Source: Micromonospora yasonensis
GTDB lineage: Bacteria > Actinomycetota > Actinomycetes > Mycobacteriales > Micromonosporaceae
Direction: 5' to 3'
DNA length: 64,000 bases
Assembly (NCBI RefSeq): GCF_026013475.1
Contig: NZ_JAPDPH010000010.1
Coordinates: forward strand, 1 to 64,000
Shown one piece after another: positions 31,661 to 40,371 of the stretch; position 1 is the first letter of the stretch, and every line of letters starts with the position of its first letter. A program made the position numbers and the translations under genes. A model generated the notes under the pieces. That model did no database searches. It was not told the DNA's origin and saw only the letters and a program-made list of their open reading frames with translations.

Positions 31661-33289
31661 ATGGACGCCGTGTTCTCCGTACCCGAGCCGCGCAACGAGC
31701 CGGTCCACAACTACGAGCCCGGCAGCGCCGACCGGGAGCGGCTCCAGCGGCGGCTGGCCGAGCTGGCCGCCGAGCGGATCGAGCTGCCCATGACCATCGC
31801 CGGCGAGCAGCGGATGGCCGGCGGCGAGTCGATCGACGTGGTCCAGCCGCACAAGCACGCGCACGTGCTCGGCGTCACCGGCCACGCCACCCACGACGAC
31901 GCCCGCGCCGCGGTGAAGGCCGCCAAGGACGCCGCCTCGATGTGGCGGGCGCTGCCGTTCGAGGAGCGCGCCGCGATCTTCCTGCGTGCCGCCGACCTGC
32001 TCTCCGGCCCCTGGCGGGACACCCTCAACGCGGCCACCATGCTCGGCCAGTCGAAGACCGCCGTCCAGGCCGAGATCGACTCGGCCTGCGAGTTCATCGA
32101 CTTCCTCCGGTTCAACGTGTCCTTCGCCCGCAGGCTGCTGGCCGAGCAGCCGATGTCCTCGCCCGGGGTGTGGAACCGGTTCGACCACCGCCCGCTGGAG
32201 GGCTTCGTCTACGCGGTCACCCCGTTCAACTTCACCGCGATCGCCGGCAACCTGCCCTCGGCGCCGGCCCTGCTGGGCAACACGGTGGTCTGGAAGCCGG
32301 GCCCGACGCAGCAGTTCGCGGCGCACTTCACCATGCGCCTCTTCGAGGCCGCCGGCCTGCCGCCCGGCGTGATCAACATGGTCACCGGGCGCGGCGAGGA
32401 GGTCTCCGACGTGGTGCTCGCCGACCCGGACCTGGCCGGCATCCACTTCACCGGCTCGACCAAGGTGTTCCAGCACCTGTGGCGGACGGTCGGCGAGAAC
32501 ATCGCCCGCTACCGGGGCTACCCGCGGCTGGTCGGCGAGACCGGCGGCAAGGACTTCGTGGTCGCGCACACCAGCGCCGACGTGGACGCCCTGCACACCG
32601 CGCTGATCCGTGGCGCGTACGAGTACCAGGGGCAGAAGTGCTCGGCGGCGTCCCGGGCGTACATCCCCCGGTCGATCTGGGAGGGTGGCCTGCGCGACCG
32701 GCTGGCCGCCACCGCCGACTCGCTGATCTACGGTGACGTGACCGACTTCAGCAACTTCGGCGGCGCGGTCATCGACGACAAGGCGTTCGGCCGGCACACC
32801 GCCGCGCTGGAGCTGATCAAGGGCGACGACAGCTGCAAGATCCTGGCCGGCGGCACCGCCGACGACTCGGTCGGCTACTTCGTCCGGCCGACCCTGTTCG
32901 AGTGCTCCGACGCCGCGCACGAGACCTTCACCACCGAGTACTTCGGTCCGATCCTCGGCGTGCACGTCTTCGACGACGCCCGCTTCGACGAGGTGGTCCA
33001 CCAGGCGGAGTCGATCGCCCCGTACGCGCTGACCGGGTCGATCTTCGCGACCGACCGCCGGGTGGTCGACCAGGTGGCCGAGAAGATGCGGTACGCCGCC
33101 GGCAACTTCTACATCAACGACAAGCCGACCGGCGCGGTGGTCGGGCAGCAGCCGTTCGGCGGTGCCCGGGCCAGCGGCACCAATGACAAGGCGGGCTCCT
33201 GGCACAACCTGGTCCGCTGGATGTCGCCGCGGACGATCAAGGAGACCTTCGTCCCGCCGACCGACCACACCTACCCGCACATGGGCTGA
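31661..33289 (+). CDS. pruA: L-glutamate gamma-semialdehyde dehydrogenase
   Basis: A 542-residue aldehyde dehydrogenase that oxidises L-glutamate-5-semialdehyde (P5C) to glutamate with NAD+, the second step of proline breakdown. Core motifs are VTPFNFTAIAGNLPSAPALLGN, the NAD-fold segment HFTGSTKVF, the catalytic Glu in VGETGGKD and the catalytic Cys in YEYQGQKCSAASRAY. The full length and PF(G)GARASGTNDKAG near the end fit the single-domain PruA type. ATG 31661 is preferred to GTG 31658 because AGGAG lies six bases before it. No proline dehydrogenase gene is adjacent. A 60-bp palindrome starts right after the stop. Confidence 0.95.
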   Translation: MDAVFSVPEPRNEPVHNYEPGSADRERLQRRLAELAAERIELPMTIAGEQRMAGGESIDVVQPHKHAHVLGVTGHATHDDARAAVKAAKDAASMWRALPFEERAAIFLRAADLLSGPWRDTLNAATMLGQSKTAVQAEIDSACEFIDFLRFNVSFARRLLAEQPMSSPGVWNRFDHRPLEGFVYAVTPFNFTAIAGNLPSAPALLGNTVVWKPGPTQQFAAHFTMRLFEAAGLPPGVINMVTGRGEEVSDVVLADPDLAGIHFTGSTKVFQHLWRTVGENIARYRGYPRLVGETGGKDFVVAHTSADVDALHTALIRGAYEYQGQKCSAASRAYIPRSIWEGGLRDRLAATADSLIYGDVTDFSNFGGAVIDDKAFGRHTAALELIKGDDSCKILAGGTADDSVGYFVRPTLFECSDAAHETFTTEYFGPILGVHVFDDARFDEVVHQAESIAPYALTGSIFATDRRVVDQVAEKMRYAAGNFYINDKPTGAVVGQQPFGGARASGTNDKAGSWHNLVRWMSPRTIKETFVPPTDHTYPHMG

Positions 33290-33349
33290 GCGGTAAGGAG
33301 GGGCCCCCTTTTAACAGGCGCCTGTTAAAAGGGGGCCCCTCCTTACCGC
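33290..33349. terminator. 60-bp perfect palindrome after pruA
   Basis: Thirty bases on each side of 33319/33320 pair perfectly with no loop. The half-site begins GCGGTAAGGAGGGGCCCCC and contains a TTTTAACAGGC run at the centre. It starts at the base after the pruA TGA. As RNA it would be a very stable hairpin and probably a terminator, but the sequence is unusual enough to suggest a repeated chromosomal element as well. Confidence 0.8.
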
Positions 33350-33478
33350 CGATCGGTGGGCCGGGTCGGTGTCCCCGGCGGACAGTCGTCGGCCGACAGT
33401 GCACATCGGACGACCCGACAGGTGGCGAAAACAGCAAATCCTGGACGCCAGGTCCGACAAAGTGGCAGCTTAGAGGGC

Positions 33479-33994
33479 ATGGCGGAATCCGGAGTCAATC
33501 CGACGGCGGCGGCCCTGCTGGGCCTGCTGCACGACGGCCCGATGACAGGCGGCCAACTGATGGCCGCCGCCGAGCGCCGGTTGGCGCCGTACTGGTCGAT
33601 GACCCGCAGTCAGGTCTACCGGGAGCTCCCGGTGCTGGCCGAGAAGGGTCTGGTGCGGCTCGGTAAGCCCGGGCCGCGGATGAGCCAGCCGTACGCGATC
33701 ACGGCGGCCGGGAAACGGACATTCTCCCGCTGGCTGGCGGAGAATCCGGGCAAGGACACCATCCGTAACCCGATCGCGCTACGGATCGCCTTCGGCAACC
33801 TGCACTCGGCGAGTCAGCTCAAGAACCTGTACTCCTCGGCGAACGAGTACCACACCGAGGCCCTGGCGGCGGTGCGCGAGCAGGTCAAGAACGCCAAGAA
33901 GGAAGGCGATGACTACGACGCCAGCGCGCTGGAGTTCGCCGTCGCCTACCACAAGGCGGCCCTGTCCTGGCTCAAGTCCGCTCCCGTCGGCTGA
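33479..33994 (+). CDS. PadR family transcriptional regulator
   Basis: A 171-residue PadR-type regulator. The N-terminal winged helix spans about 8-82 (AALLGLLHDGPMTGGQLMAAAERRL ... MTRSQVYRELPVLAEKGLVR), with the wing at KPGPRMSQPYAITAAGK. A helical C-terminal dimerisation domain follows (about 90-170). PadR proteins are usually repressors of adjacent genes or of themselves in response to small molecules. No typical ATGT-N8-ACAT operator was found upstream. ATG 33479 is preferred; AGAGGG lies just before it. Neighbours (pruA, prfB) give no clue to its target. Confidence 0.85.
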   Translation: MAESGVNPTAAALLGLLHDGPMTGGQLMAAAERRLAPYWSMTRSQVYRELPVLAEKGLVRLGKPGPRMSQPYAITAAGKRTFSRWLAENPGKDTIRNPIALRIAFGNLHSASQLKNLYSSANEYHTEALAAVREQVKNAKKEGDDYDASALEFAVAYHKAALSWLKSAPVG

Positions 33995-34025
33995 CCACCT
34001 GCCACAGGTGGGGCGACGCAGGCAG

Positions 34026-34042
34026 TACGCTTGTCTGTCGTG
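34026..34042 (+). promoter_or_regulatory. -10 element giving a leaderless prfB transcript
   Basis: TACGCT (34026-34031) ends eight bases before the GTG start of prfB, so transcription would begin at or next to the start codon. No Shine-Dalgarno sequence is present. The -35 is weak. Confidence 0.45.
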
Positions 34043-35161
34043 ACCGCTGCCGATTACGCCGAACAGCTCAAGGAACTCGACGCCACCCTGCGCAACATCG
34101 AGGCCGTGCTCGACCTCGACAAGCTGCGCGAGCAGAAGGCCCGCCTGGAGCAGGAGGCCTCCGCGCCCGACCTGTGGGACGACCAGGCCAAGGCGCAGCA
34201 GGTGACGTCGCAGCTGTCGTACGTCAACGGCGAGATCACCAAGCTCGGCAGCCTGCGCTCCCGGCTCGACGACGCGGGGGTGCTGCTGGAGCTCGCCCAG
34301 GACGAGTCCGACCCGGGCGCCCTCGCCGAGGTCGAGTCGGAGATCACCGGGCTGACCAAGGCCATCCAGGAGATGGAGGTCCGCACCCTGCTCTCCGGCG
34401 AGTACGACTCGCGGGAGGCGCTGGTCGCCATCCGGGCCGGCGCCGGTGGCGTGGACGCGGCGGACTTCGCCGAGATGCTGCTACGGATGTACCTGCGCTG
34501 GGCCGAGCGGCACGGCTACCCGACCGAGGTCTACGAGACCTCGTACGCCGAGGAGGCGGGCCTGAAGTCGGCCACCTTCACGGTCAAGGTCCCCTACGCG
34601 TACGGCACGCTCAGCGTGGAGTCCGGCACCCACCGGCTGGTCCGGATCAGCCCGTTCGACAACCAGGGCCGCCGGCAGACCAGCTTCGCCGGCGTCGAGG
34701 TGCTGCCGGTCGTCGAGCAGACCGACCACATCGAGATCCCCGAGAACGAGATGCGGATCGACGTCTACCGGTCCTCGGGCCCGGGTGGGCAGAGCGTGAA
34801 CACCACCGACTCGGCCGTCCGGATCACCCACATTCCGACCGGCATCGTGGTGACCTGCCAGAACGAGAAGTCGCAGCTGCAGAACAAGGCCTCCGCGCTG
34901 CGGGTGCTCCAGGCCCGGCTGCTGGAGCGCAAGCGCCAGGAGGAGCAGGCCAAGCTCCAGGGCCTGAAGACCGAGGCCGCCGGCTCGTGGGGCGACCAGA
35001 TGCGCTCGTACGTCCTGCACCCGTATCAGATGGTGAAGGATCTGCGTACCGAGCAGGAGACGGGCAATCCGTCCGCGGTCTTCGACGGTGAGCTGGACGG
35101 CTTCATCGAGGCCGGTATCCGCTGGCGGAAGCAGCAGCAGCTCACCGCTGACAGCGCGTGA
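34040..35161 (+). CDS. prfB: Peptide chain release factor 2
   Basis: A 373-residue class I release factor recognising UGA and UAA. The stop-codon recognition tripeptide SPF is present in [12 protein letters not shown], and the catalytic GGQ in [20 protein letters not shown] (about residue 249) triggers peptidyl-tRNA hydrolysis. The reading frame is continuous: there is no in-frame UGA or +1 frameshift site near codon 25, unlike the autoregulated gene of E. coli. GTG 34040 is preferred over TTG 34031 because of the -10 spacing. It precedes ftsEX, the usual actinobacterial order. Confidence 0.95.
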   Translation: MTAADYAEQLKELDATLRNIEAVLDLDKLREQKARLEQEASAPDLWDDQAKAQQVTSQLSYVNGEITKLGSLRSRLDDAGVLLELAQDESDPGALAEVESEITGLTKAIQEMEVRTLLSGEYDSREALVAIRAGAGGVDAADFAEMLLRMYLRWAERHGYPTEVYETSYAEEAGLKSATFTVKVPYAYGTLSVESGTHRLVRISPFDNQGRRQTSFAGVEVLPVVEQTDHIEIPENEMRIDVYRSSGPGGQSVNTTDSAVRITHIPTGIVVTCQNEKSQLQNKASALRVLQARLLERKRQEEQAKLQGLKTEAAGSWGDQMRSYVLHPYQMVKDLRTEQETGNPSAVFDGELDGFIEAGIRWRKQQQLTADSA

Positions 35162-35243
35162 TCGGGGTCGGACGGAGCGCGTCGTCGATCTCTGCCTGAC
35201 CGGCTGAATCGATGACGCGACTCGCAACGATGGGGCGGGGGGC

Positions 35244-35282
35244 TTGGCTCCTCGGTTACACCGCGTAGACTCTCGACCCGTG
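35244..35282 (+). promoter_or_regulatory. ftsE promoter, leaderless arrangement
   Basis: TTGGCT (35244-35249), a 16-base spacer and TAGACT (35266-35271) form a good promoter; eight bases separate it from the GTG start. No ribosome binding site is present, so ftsE mRNA is probably leaderless. Confidence 0.55.
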
Positions 35283-35960
35283 ATTCAGCTTGAGCAAGTG
35301 ACGAAGACGTACCCGAAGGCGTCCCGGCCTTCGCTCGACAGCGTGTCCGTCTCGATCGAGAAGGGCGAGTTCGTCTTCTTCATCGGTCCATCCGGCTCCG
35401 GCAAGTCCACGATCATCAAGATGCTGCTGCACGAGGTCACCCCCAACAAGGGGCGGATCATCGTGAACGGCAAGGACGTCACGTCGATGCGCTCCTGGAA
35501 GCGACCCGCCTTCCGGCGTTCCATCGGCTGCGTCTTCCAGGACTTCCGCCTCCTGCCGAACCGCACGGCGTACGAGAACGTGGCGTTCGCCCTGGAGGTG
35601 ATCGGCAAGACCAAGGCGGTCGCCCGCCGGGTCGTGCCCGAAGTGCTGGAGCTGGTCGGCCTCGGTGGGAAGGAGCACCGCTACCCCCACGAGCTCTCCG
35701 GTGGTGAGCAGCAGCGGGTCGCGGTGGCGCGGGCGTTCGTGAACCGGCCGCTGATCCTGCTCGCCGACGAGCCCACCGGAAACCTGGACCCGGACACGTC
35801 GATCGAGATCATGCGCCTGCTGGACCGGATCAACCGCACCGGCACGACCGTCGTGATGGTCACGCACGACTCCAACATCGTGAACCAGATGCGCCGCCGC
35901 GTCGTTGAGATCGAGAGCGGCCGCATCGTGCGCGACCAGCACCGTGGCGTCTACGGCTGA
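35280..35960 (+). CDS. ftsE: Cell division ATP-binding protein FtsE
   Basis: A 226-residue ABC ATPase that with FtsX forms a divisome complex controlling peptidoglycan hydrolases at the septum. Walker A is GPSGSGKST (36-44), the Q-loop is in VFQDFRLLP, the ABC signature is [14 protein letters not shown] and Walker [13 protein letters not shown], followed by the H-loop in VMVTHD. GTG 35280 gives the standard [12 protein letters not shown] start. ftsX follows after 71 bases. Confidence 0.95.
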   Translation: MIQLEQVTKTYPKASRPSLDSVSVSIEKGEFVFFIGPSGSGKSTIIKMLLHEVTPNKGRIIVNGKDVTSMRSWKRPAFRRSIGCVFQDFRLLPNRTAYENVAFALEVIGKTKAVARRVVPEVLELVGLGGKEHRYPHELSGGEQQRVAVARAFVNRPLILLADEPTGNLDPDTSIEIMRLLDRINRTGTTVVMVTHDSNIVNQMRRRVVEIESGRIVRDQHRGVYG

Positions 35961-36031
35961 GCCGTTCCGGCTGACGATCCGTAGACCTTGACGACGAACA
36001 CCTCACGCCGGAGAGCCGGAGGAATTTCCCG

Positions 36032-36907
36032 ATGCGGATGAAGTACGTCCTGTCCGAGGTACTGGTCGGACTGTGGCGCAACGTCACCATGACCATCGCG
36101 ATGATCATCACGATGGCGGTGTCGCTGTTCATGCTGGGCGGCAGCGGCCTTCTCTTCCAGAAGGTCGGTGACATGAAGGATCTCTACTACGAGAACGTCC
36201 AGGTCTCGATCTTCCTCAAGACCGACGTCAGCGACCAGCAGCGCACCGACCTCGACACGAAGCTGAAGAGCGACCCGCTGGTCAAGGAAGTCACCTACGT
36301 CAACAAGGACGAGGCCTACAACCGCTTCAAGCAGATGTACGCCGATGCCCCCGACCTGGTGAACGCCGTCAAGCCGGACCAGCTGCCCGAGTCGTTCCGG
36401 CTCACCCTGAAGAACCCGGAGCAGTACAAGAGCATCTACGACCAGTACAAGGACAGCGAGGGGGTCGACGAGATCGTCGACCAGAGCAAGCTGCTCGACA
36501 AGGTCTTCGGCGTGCTCACCGGGATCCAGAACTTCGCGCTGGCCATCGCCATCGTGATGGCGGCCGCGGCCCTGCTGCTGGTTGCCAACACCATCCAGGT
36601 GGCCGCCTACAGCAAGCGGCGTGAGGTCGCGGTGATGAAGCTGGTCGGCGCCTCCAACTGGTTCATCCAGGCGCCGTTCGTGCTGGAGGCGGTGGTCGCC
36701 GGTCTGATCGGCTCGATCCTCGGCCTGATCGCGTTGATCGGCGTCAAGCTCGTCGCCGGCGGCGGCTCGCTGGCCGCCCTGGAGGGCCTGATCACCCCCA
36801 TCTCCTGGTCGGACATCCTCCTGACGTTCCCGCTGATGGCCGCCGTCGGTGGTCTGGTCAGTGCCGTCACCGGCTGGGTCACGCTCCGCTTCTACCTGCG
36901 GGTCTAG
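36032..36907 (+). CDS. ftsX: Cell division protein FtsX
   Basis: A 291-residue permease-like partner of FtsE. A short cytoplasmic N-terminus (MRMKYVLSEVLVGLWRNVTM) precedes helix 1 at about 20-42. A large extracytoplasmic domain (about 45-165) binds peptidoglycan hydrolases or their activators in other bacteria, and three helices lie near 168-192, 210-240 and 262-285, the latter followed by the short C-terminus FYLRV. The conserved SKRREVAVMKLVGASNWFI loop contacts FtsE. CCGGAGGA lies before the ATG. A strong terminator follows. Confidence 0.94.
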   Translation: MRMKYVLSEVLVGLWRNVTMTIAMIITMAVSLFMLGGSGLLFQKVGDMKDLYYENVQVSIFLKTDVSDQQRTDLDTKLKSDPLVKEVTYVNKDEAYNRFKQMYADAPDLVNAVKPDQLPESFRLTLKNPEQYKSIYDQYKDSEGVDEIVDQSKLLDKVFGVLTGIQNFALAIAIVMAAAALLLVANTIQVAAYSKRREVAVMKLVGASNWFIQAPFVLEAVVAGLIGSILGLIALIGVKLVAGGGSLAALEGLITPISWSDILLTFPLMAAVGGLVSAVTGWVTLRFYLRV

Positions 36908-36925
36908 TCTCGCGACGGCTCTCCG

Positions 36926-36966
36926 AGGGCCCTCCCGCGCCGGAATAAACGGCGCGGGAGGGCCCT
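36926..36966 (+). terminator. Hairpin terminator after ftsX
   Basis: A 17-bp perfect stem (36926-36942 with 36950-36966) closes a GAATAAA loop and is followed by TTGTG. It lies 18 bases after the ftsX stop and separates ftsEX from smpB. Confidence 0.85.
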
Positions 36967-37037
36967 TGTGCTTCGGGTAGCATGATCTCCGCTCCGCGGC
37001 CGGTGGCCGTGGACCGATCCGGAAGGAGGTGGCGCCG

Positions 37038-37517
37038 ATGCCACGGGAAAAGGGCCGCAAGGTGGTCGCCTCCAACAAGAAGGCGCGCCACGACTACGCC
37101 ATCCTCGACACGTACGAGGCGGGCATGGCGCTGACCGGCACCGAGGTCAAGTCGCTGCGGGCCGGGCGGGCGTCGCTGGTCGACGCGTTCGCCCAGGAGC
37201 GCAACGGCGAGCTCTATCTGCACGGCATGCACATCCCGGAGTACACCCAGGGCACCTGGACCAACCACGAGCCCCGGCGTACCCGGAAGCTGCTGCTCAA
37301 GCGACTGGAGATCGACCGGCTGATCGGCAAGACCAGGGAGAGCGGTCTCACCCTGGTGCCGCTGCAGGTCTACTTCTCGGACGGCTGGGCCAAGGTGGAG
37401 ATCGGCCTGGCCAAGGGTAAGAAGACGTACGACAAGCGGCAGGACCTCGCCAAGCGGGACGCCGAGCGGGAGATTGCCCGCACGGCGGGCCGGCGCGGCA
37501 AGGGGATGGAAGACTGA
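37038..37517 (+). CDS. smpB: tmRNA-binding protein SmpB
   Basis: A 159-residue SmpB, which binds tmRNA and carries it into stalled ribosomes for trans-translation. The OB-fold core is evident: [44 protein letters not shown], then [27 protein letters not shown]. The basic C-terminal tail ([24 protein letters not shown]) enters the decoding channel. ATG 37038 lies eight bases after GGAAGGAGGT. The tmRNA gene follows after about 100 bases, the classic pairing. Confidence 0.95.
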   Translation: MPREKGRKVVASNKKARHDYAILDTYEAGMALTGTEVKSLRAGRASLVDAFAQERNGELYLHGMHIPEYTQGTWTNHEPRRTRKLLLKRLEIDRLIGKTRESGLTLVPLQVYFSDGWAKVEIGLAKGKKTYDKRQDLAKRDAEREIARTAGRRGKGMED

Positions 37518-37621
37518 AAAATCCGGTTTGTCCGGGTCGCCGGCCGGGGCCGGCCTCGGAATGAATCCGGTTGCGCCAGGCGTTAGGCTTGGTGGTGCTG
37601 CCGACAGGGGCAGCCCGTCGA

Positions 37622-37997
37622 GGGGGTGACTGGTTTCGACTTCGTACGTTGCGGCAGGGGAAGCGAGCCGAGGAAGCCGACGTCGTCTCGTGAATCGGTC
37701 GTCGGAAACCAATAAGCGCCAAGAACAATCGCGCTGACTTCGCTCTCGCCGCCTGAGGCGAGTAGCAAGTCTGTCGGCCTGGGAGCGCCTTCGACCCAGT
37801 TAGCCGGCATCAGCTAGAAGGCTGGCCAATCGGACCCGGTCGCGGGGTCCGTGCGGCGAGATCAATCAGCGACTGGGCCCGTCACACCGACTCGCTCGCG
37901 TGATCGGAGGGGCCGAGTAGAGGCACAGCGAGCTGCGCTCGGAGAAGCCCTGACAAGGCGGCGAAGGACCCGGGTTCGATTCCCGGCACCTCCACCA
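37622..37997 (+). ncRNA. ssrA: Transfer-messenger RNA
   Basis: A tmRNA of about 376 bases. The 5' end GGGGGTG (37622-37628) pairs with CACCTCC (37987-37993); the T-arm GGTTCGATTCC and an encoded ACCA (37994-37997) complete the tRNA-like domain, and GACTGGTTTCGAC follows the 5' stem as in all tmRNAs. The tag frame starts at the resume codon GCC (37718) and ends with TGA at 37754, encoding AKNNRADFALAA. The ALAA terminus is the usual proteolysis signal. smpB is immediately upstream. Confidence 0.95.
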
Positions 37998-38069
37998 CCT
38001 GACCTGTGCGCCCCGGTCCACCCGGACCGGGGCGCACAGTCGTCTTCCGGTCGCGTCGCCGGCGTGCTC

Positions 38070-38086
38070 TACGCTCCCCGACTGTG
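38070..38086 (+). promoter_or_regulatory. -10 element giving a leaderless transcript
   Basis: TACGCT (38070-38075) ends eight bases before the GTG at 38084, the same hexamer and spacing as prfB. No ribosome binding site is present. Confidence 0.45.
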
Positions 38087-38743
38087 ACGAACGAGAAGGT
38101 ACGGCTCTCGGTGGGCGCGGCCGGCGGGCGCGTCTTCGCAGCGGTCGTGGGCGTCCTGTTCACCGCCTTCGGCGCCGTCTTCGTGCTGCTGCCGATCTTC
38201 GCCGACCGGCTGCTGGCCCGGCTCACCGGCGCCGGCGACCCCTTCCCGTCGTACGACGACGCACGGGACCTGCCGCCCGGCCTGCTCCCGCCGGAACTGA
38301 ACGGCGGCGCCACCGACTCGCCGCTCGGGCCGGCGCGGTTCGTCGGGCTCTGCGGCCTGCCGGTCGTGCTGCTCGGGCTCTACCTGCTGCTGCGGGTGCT
38401 CCGCACCGCCGCCTGGCTGGACGGGACCCGTGCCTCGGTCCGCGGTGCCCTCGGCAGCCGTACGGTCGACCTGGCCACCGCCGAGGTGCAGGGTGGCGCG
38501 GTCGTCCACCGGGCCGGCGACGCGGGGGTGCGGGTGCCGAGCCTGGTTGCCCGGGACCGGGACAGCGGACGCCGGATCACCATCCCGTTGCAGGGGATGG
38601 GGCTCGCCACCCTGCCGCCGTACGAGCTGCGGGCCCTCGCCGACGCGATCACCGCCGGCCGACCGGCGGAGGGCCGGGACGCCGACGCGCACGCGCTCGC
38701 CCGGCAGCTACGCACCATGGCGGACAATCCGCTGGGACGGTAG
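38084..38743 (+). CDS. Two-helix membrane protein of unknown function
   Basis: A 219-residue protein with a hydrophobic segment at about 15-40 (VFAAVVGVLFTAFGAVFVLLPIFA), an extracytoplasmic Pro/Asp-rich loop, a second segment at about 88-108 (FVGLCGLPVVLLGLYLLLRVL), and a C-terminal soluble domain (about 115-215) resembling PH-like or short beta domains of actinobacterial envelope proteins. No catalytic residues are recognisable. The GTG is chosen because the preceding codons belong to the tmRNA 3' flank and because of the -10 spacing. Confidence 0.68.
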   Translation: MTNEKVRLSVGAAGGRVFAAVVGVLFTAFGAVFVLLPIFADRLLARLTGAGDPFPSYDDARDLPPGLLPPELNGGATDSPLGPARFVGLCGLPVVLLGLYLLLRVLRTAAWLDGTRASVRGALGSRTVDLATAEVQGGAVVHRAGDAGVRVPSLVARDRDSGRRITIPLQGMGLATLPPYELRALADAITAGRPAEGRDADAHALARQLRTMADNPLGR

Positions 38744-38861
38744 GGACTTGTGGGGCTGGTGGGACCCATGGGGCAGATGAGGCGCCCCCCGGGCCTGGAC
38801 AGGGCCGACCGTCGGGTCCACCATCGCTGTACGCGGTAGCACAGCAGCGCGGGAGGTGCCC

Positions 38862-39332
38862 ATGGTCACCGGTCCGATCCAGCAGCCGTCCACCGTCGCC
38901 GGGGCGGCCCGACCGCCCGCCGCGCGCCAGCCCGGGCCCACCCTCCTCGGCGATGTGCCCGCCCTCACCCGGGCACTCGCCGTGCCGTTCGGGGAGCCGC
39001 GCTGGCGGGAGCGCCTGGTCCACCGCCTCGACCCGGTACGGCAGGGCTTCGCCGAGCATGTCCGGGTCACCGAGGGCCCCACCGGCCTCTACGCCGAGCT
39101 GCTCCTCCAGGCGCCCCGGCTCGACCGGGGCGTACGGCAGCTGACCCGGGAGCACGCCGTGATCGTGGCGGCGCTGGCCGCCCTCCAGCACGCCGCCGTG
39201 CTGCCCGAGGTGCCGGCCGAGGAGTTGCGCGGCCGGGTCGGTGAGCTGCTCCGGGCGCTGCACCGGCACCGGCAGCGCGGCGCCGACCTGCTCTGGGAGG
39301 CGTACCAAGCCGACCTGGGCGGGGAGGACTGA
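38862..39332 (+). CDS. Small helical protein, possibly hemerythrin-like
   Basis: A 156-residue protein, mostly helical after a disordered first 30 residues. His residues sit in LTREHAVIVAALAALQHA and LLRALHRHRQRGADLLWEAYQADLGGED; the last motif recurs in actinobacterial proteins with a hemerythrin-type four-helix fold. Not all iron ligands of a true hemerythrin can be placed, so the assignment is tentative. ATG 38862 follows GGGAGG with five bases between. It is followed after 38 bases by the lipoprotein gene. Confidence 0.6.
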   Translation: MVTGPIQQPSTVAGAARPPAARQPGPTLLGDVPALTRALAVPFGEPRWRERLVHRLDPVRQGFAEHVRVTEGPTGLYAELLLQAPRLDRGVRQLTREHAVIVAALAALQHAAVLPEVPAEELRGRVGELLRALHRHRQRGADLLWEAYQADLGGED

Positions 39333-39370
39333 CCGGGGAACCGGGACCCCGGGTGCGGCGTCCAACGGAC

Positions 39371-40345
39371 ATGCGTCGTTCGATGGCCCTGCTGGGATTG
39401 CCGCTCCTGCTCGTCGCCGGCTGCGCCTCGCCCGGCTCCGGCCCGGCCGCGCCGGCGGCCACCACCCCGGCCGACTCCCGCTGGCCGGCATTCGACCAGC
39501 GGGCCGCCGAGGTGGCCGACGCCTGGCAGCCCGGCGCGGCGTGGCGCAGCGGCTACGTGCCGCTCGAGGACGGCACCGTGCTGGCCGGCGACCCCGGCTT
39601 CACCGAGGACAGCAAGTGGGCGTTCGCCCAGGGCTGGTACCGCGACCAGGTCGACCTGCCGACCGCCGCGCCGGCCGACGGCACGGTCCGCTTCCCCGAC
39701 GGCACGCTCCGGGTGCCGCTGGTCAGCGCCGCCGCGGCGTACGCCGAACTGGACAAGGGCGACCCGCCGCCGTGCGCGGGACGGCCGATGAAGCCCCCGG
39801 GCGGCTCCGGGCGGCCCGGCCCGGACGGCGGCCCGACCATCGAACCGGGGCCGGACGGCTGGGCGACCACCGCGGCGACCGAACCCTGCGTGCCGCTGAC
39901 GGTCACCGGAGTGCGCCTGGGCAGCGCGACGGTACGGACCAGCCGCGGCCCGGCCGAGGTGCCGGCCTGGCTGTTCACCGTGGAAGGGCTGCGGGTGCCG
40001 GTGGCCCGGGTCGCGGTCGCGCCGAGCGCGGTCGGCGCCGTACCCGAGGGGAACGCCCCCACCGGGCCGCTCCCCGGCGTGGTGACCGTGCAGAGCCTCG
40101 ACGCGGTGGACGGCGCGCGCGTCGACTACAAGGTCGGGACGGGCGCCTGCGACAGTGAACCCACCCCGCTGGTGCTGGAACGCGAGGACGTGGTGGTGAT
40201 CGGCGCCGGGGTGACCTCGTCGAGCGGGCCCTGCACCATGCAACTGGTGCTGAAGCCGGTGACGGTCACCCTCAAGGCGCCGGTCGGCAGCCGGGCGGTG
40301 CTGGACGTGGGCAGCGGCCGCGCGCTCGTGGTCGGCCGGCGCTGA
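39371..40345 (+). CDS. Secreted lipoprotein of unknown function
   Basis: A 324-residue protein with a lipoprotein signal: MRRSMALLGLPLLLVAGC, lipobox VAGC with Cys18. The mature protein starts with a Pro/Ala/Thr-rich linker and continues as a beta-rich domain with repeated short strands, GTVLAGDPGFTEDSKWAFAQGWY among the more distinctive segments, and one PPCAGRPMKPPGGSG loop. No enzyme motif is evident. ATG 39371 is favoured over 39353 because it gives a standard signal peptide. Anchoring to the membrane outer face is predicted; the role is unknown. Confidence 0.7.
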   Translation: MRRSMALLGLPLLLVAGCASPGSGPAAPAATTPADSRWPAFDQRAAEVADAWQPGAAWRSGYVPLEDGTVLAGDPGFTEDSKWAFAQGWYRDQVDLPTAAPADGTVRFPDGTLRVPLVSAAAAYAELDKGDPPPCAGRPMKPPGGSGRPGPDGGPTIEPGPDGWATTAATEPCVPLTVTGVRLGSATVRTSRGPAEVPAWLFTVEGLRVPVARVAVAPSAVGAVPEGNAPTGPLPGVVTVQSLDAVDGARVDYKVGTGACDSEPTPLVLEREDVVVIGAGVTSSSGPCTMQLVLKPVTVTLKAPVGSRAVLDVGSGRALVVGRR

Positions 40346-40371
40346 CCGTCCGGCCTACGCGGCGGTGCGGG

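Noticed and set aside
34040..34140. Programmed +1 frameshift in prfB
   Set aside because: The frame is continuous through the first 35 codons with no in-frame UGA, so the autoregulatory frameshift is absent.
37851..38087. A short protein frame through the tmRNA 3' half
   Set aside because: It lies on the tRNA-like domain and its flank; the RNA gene explains the sequence.
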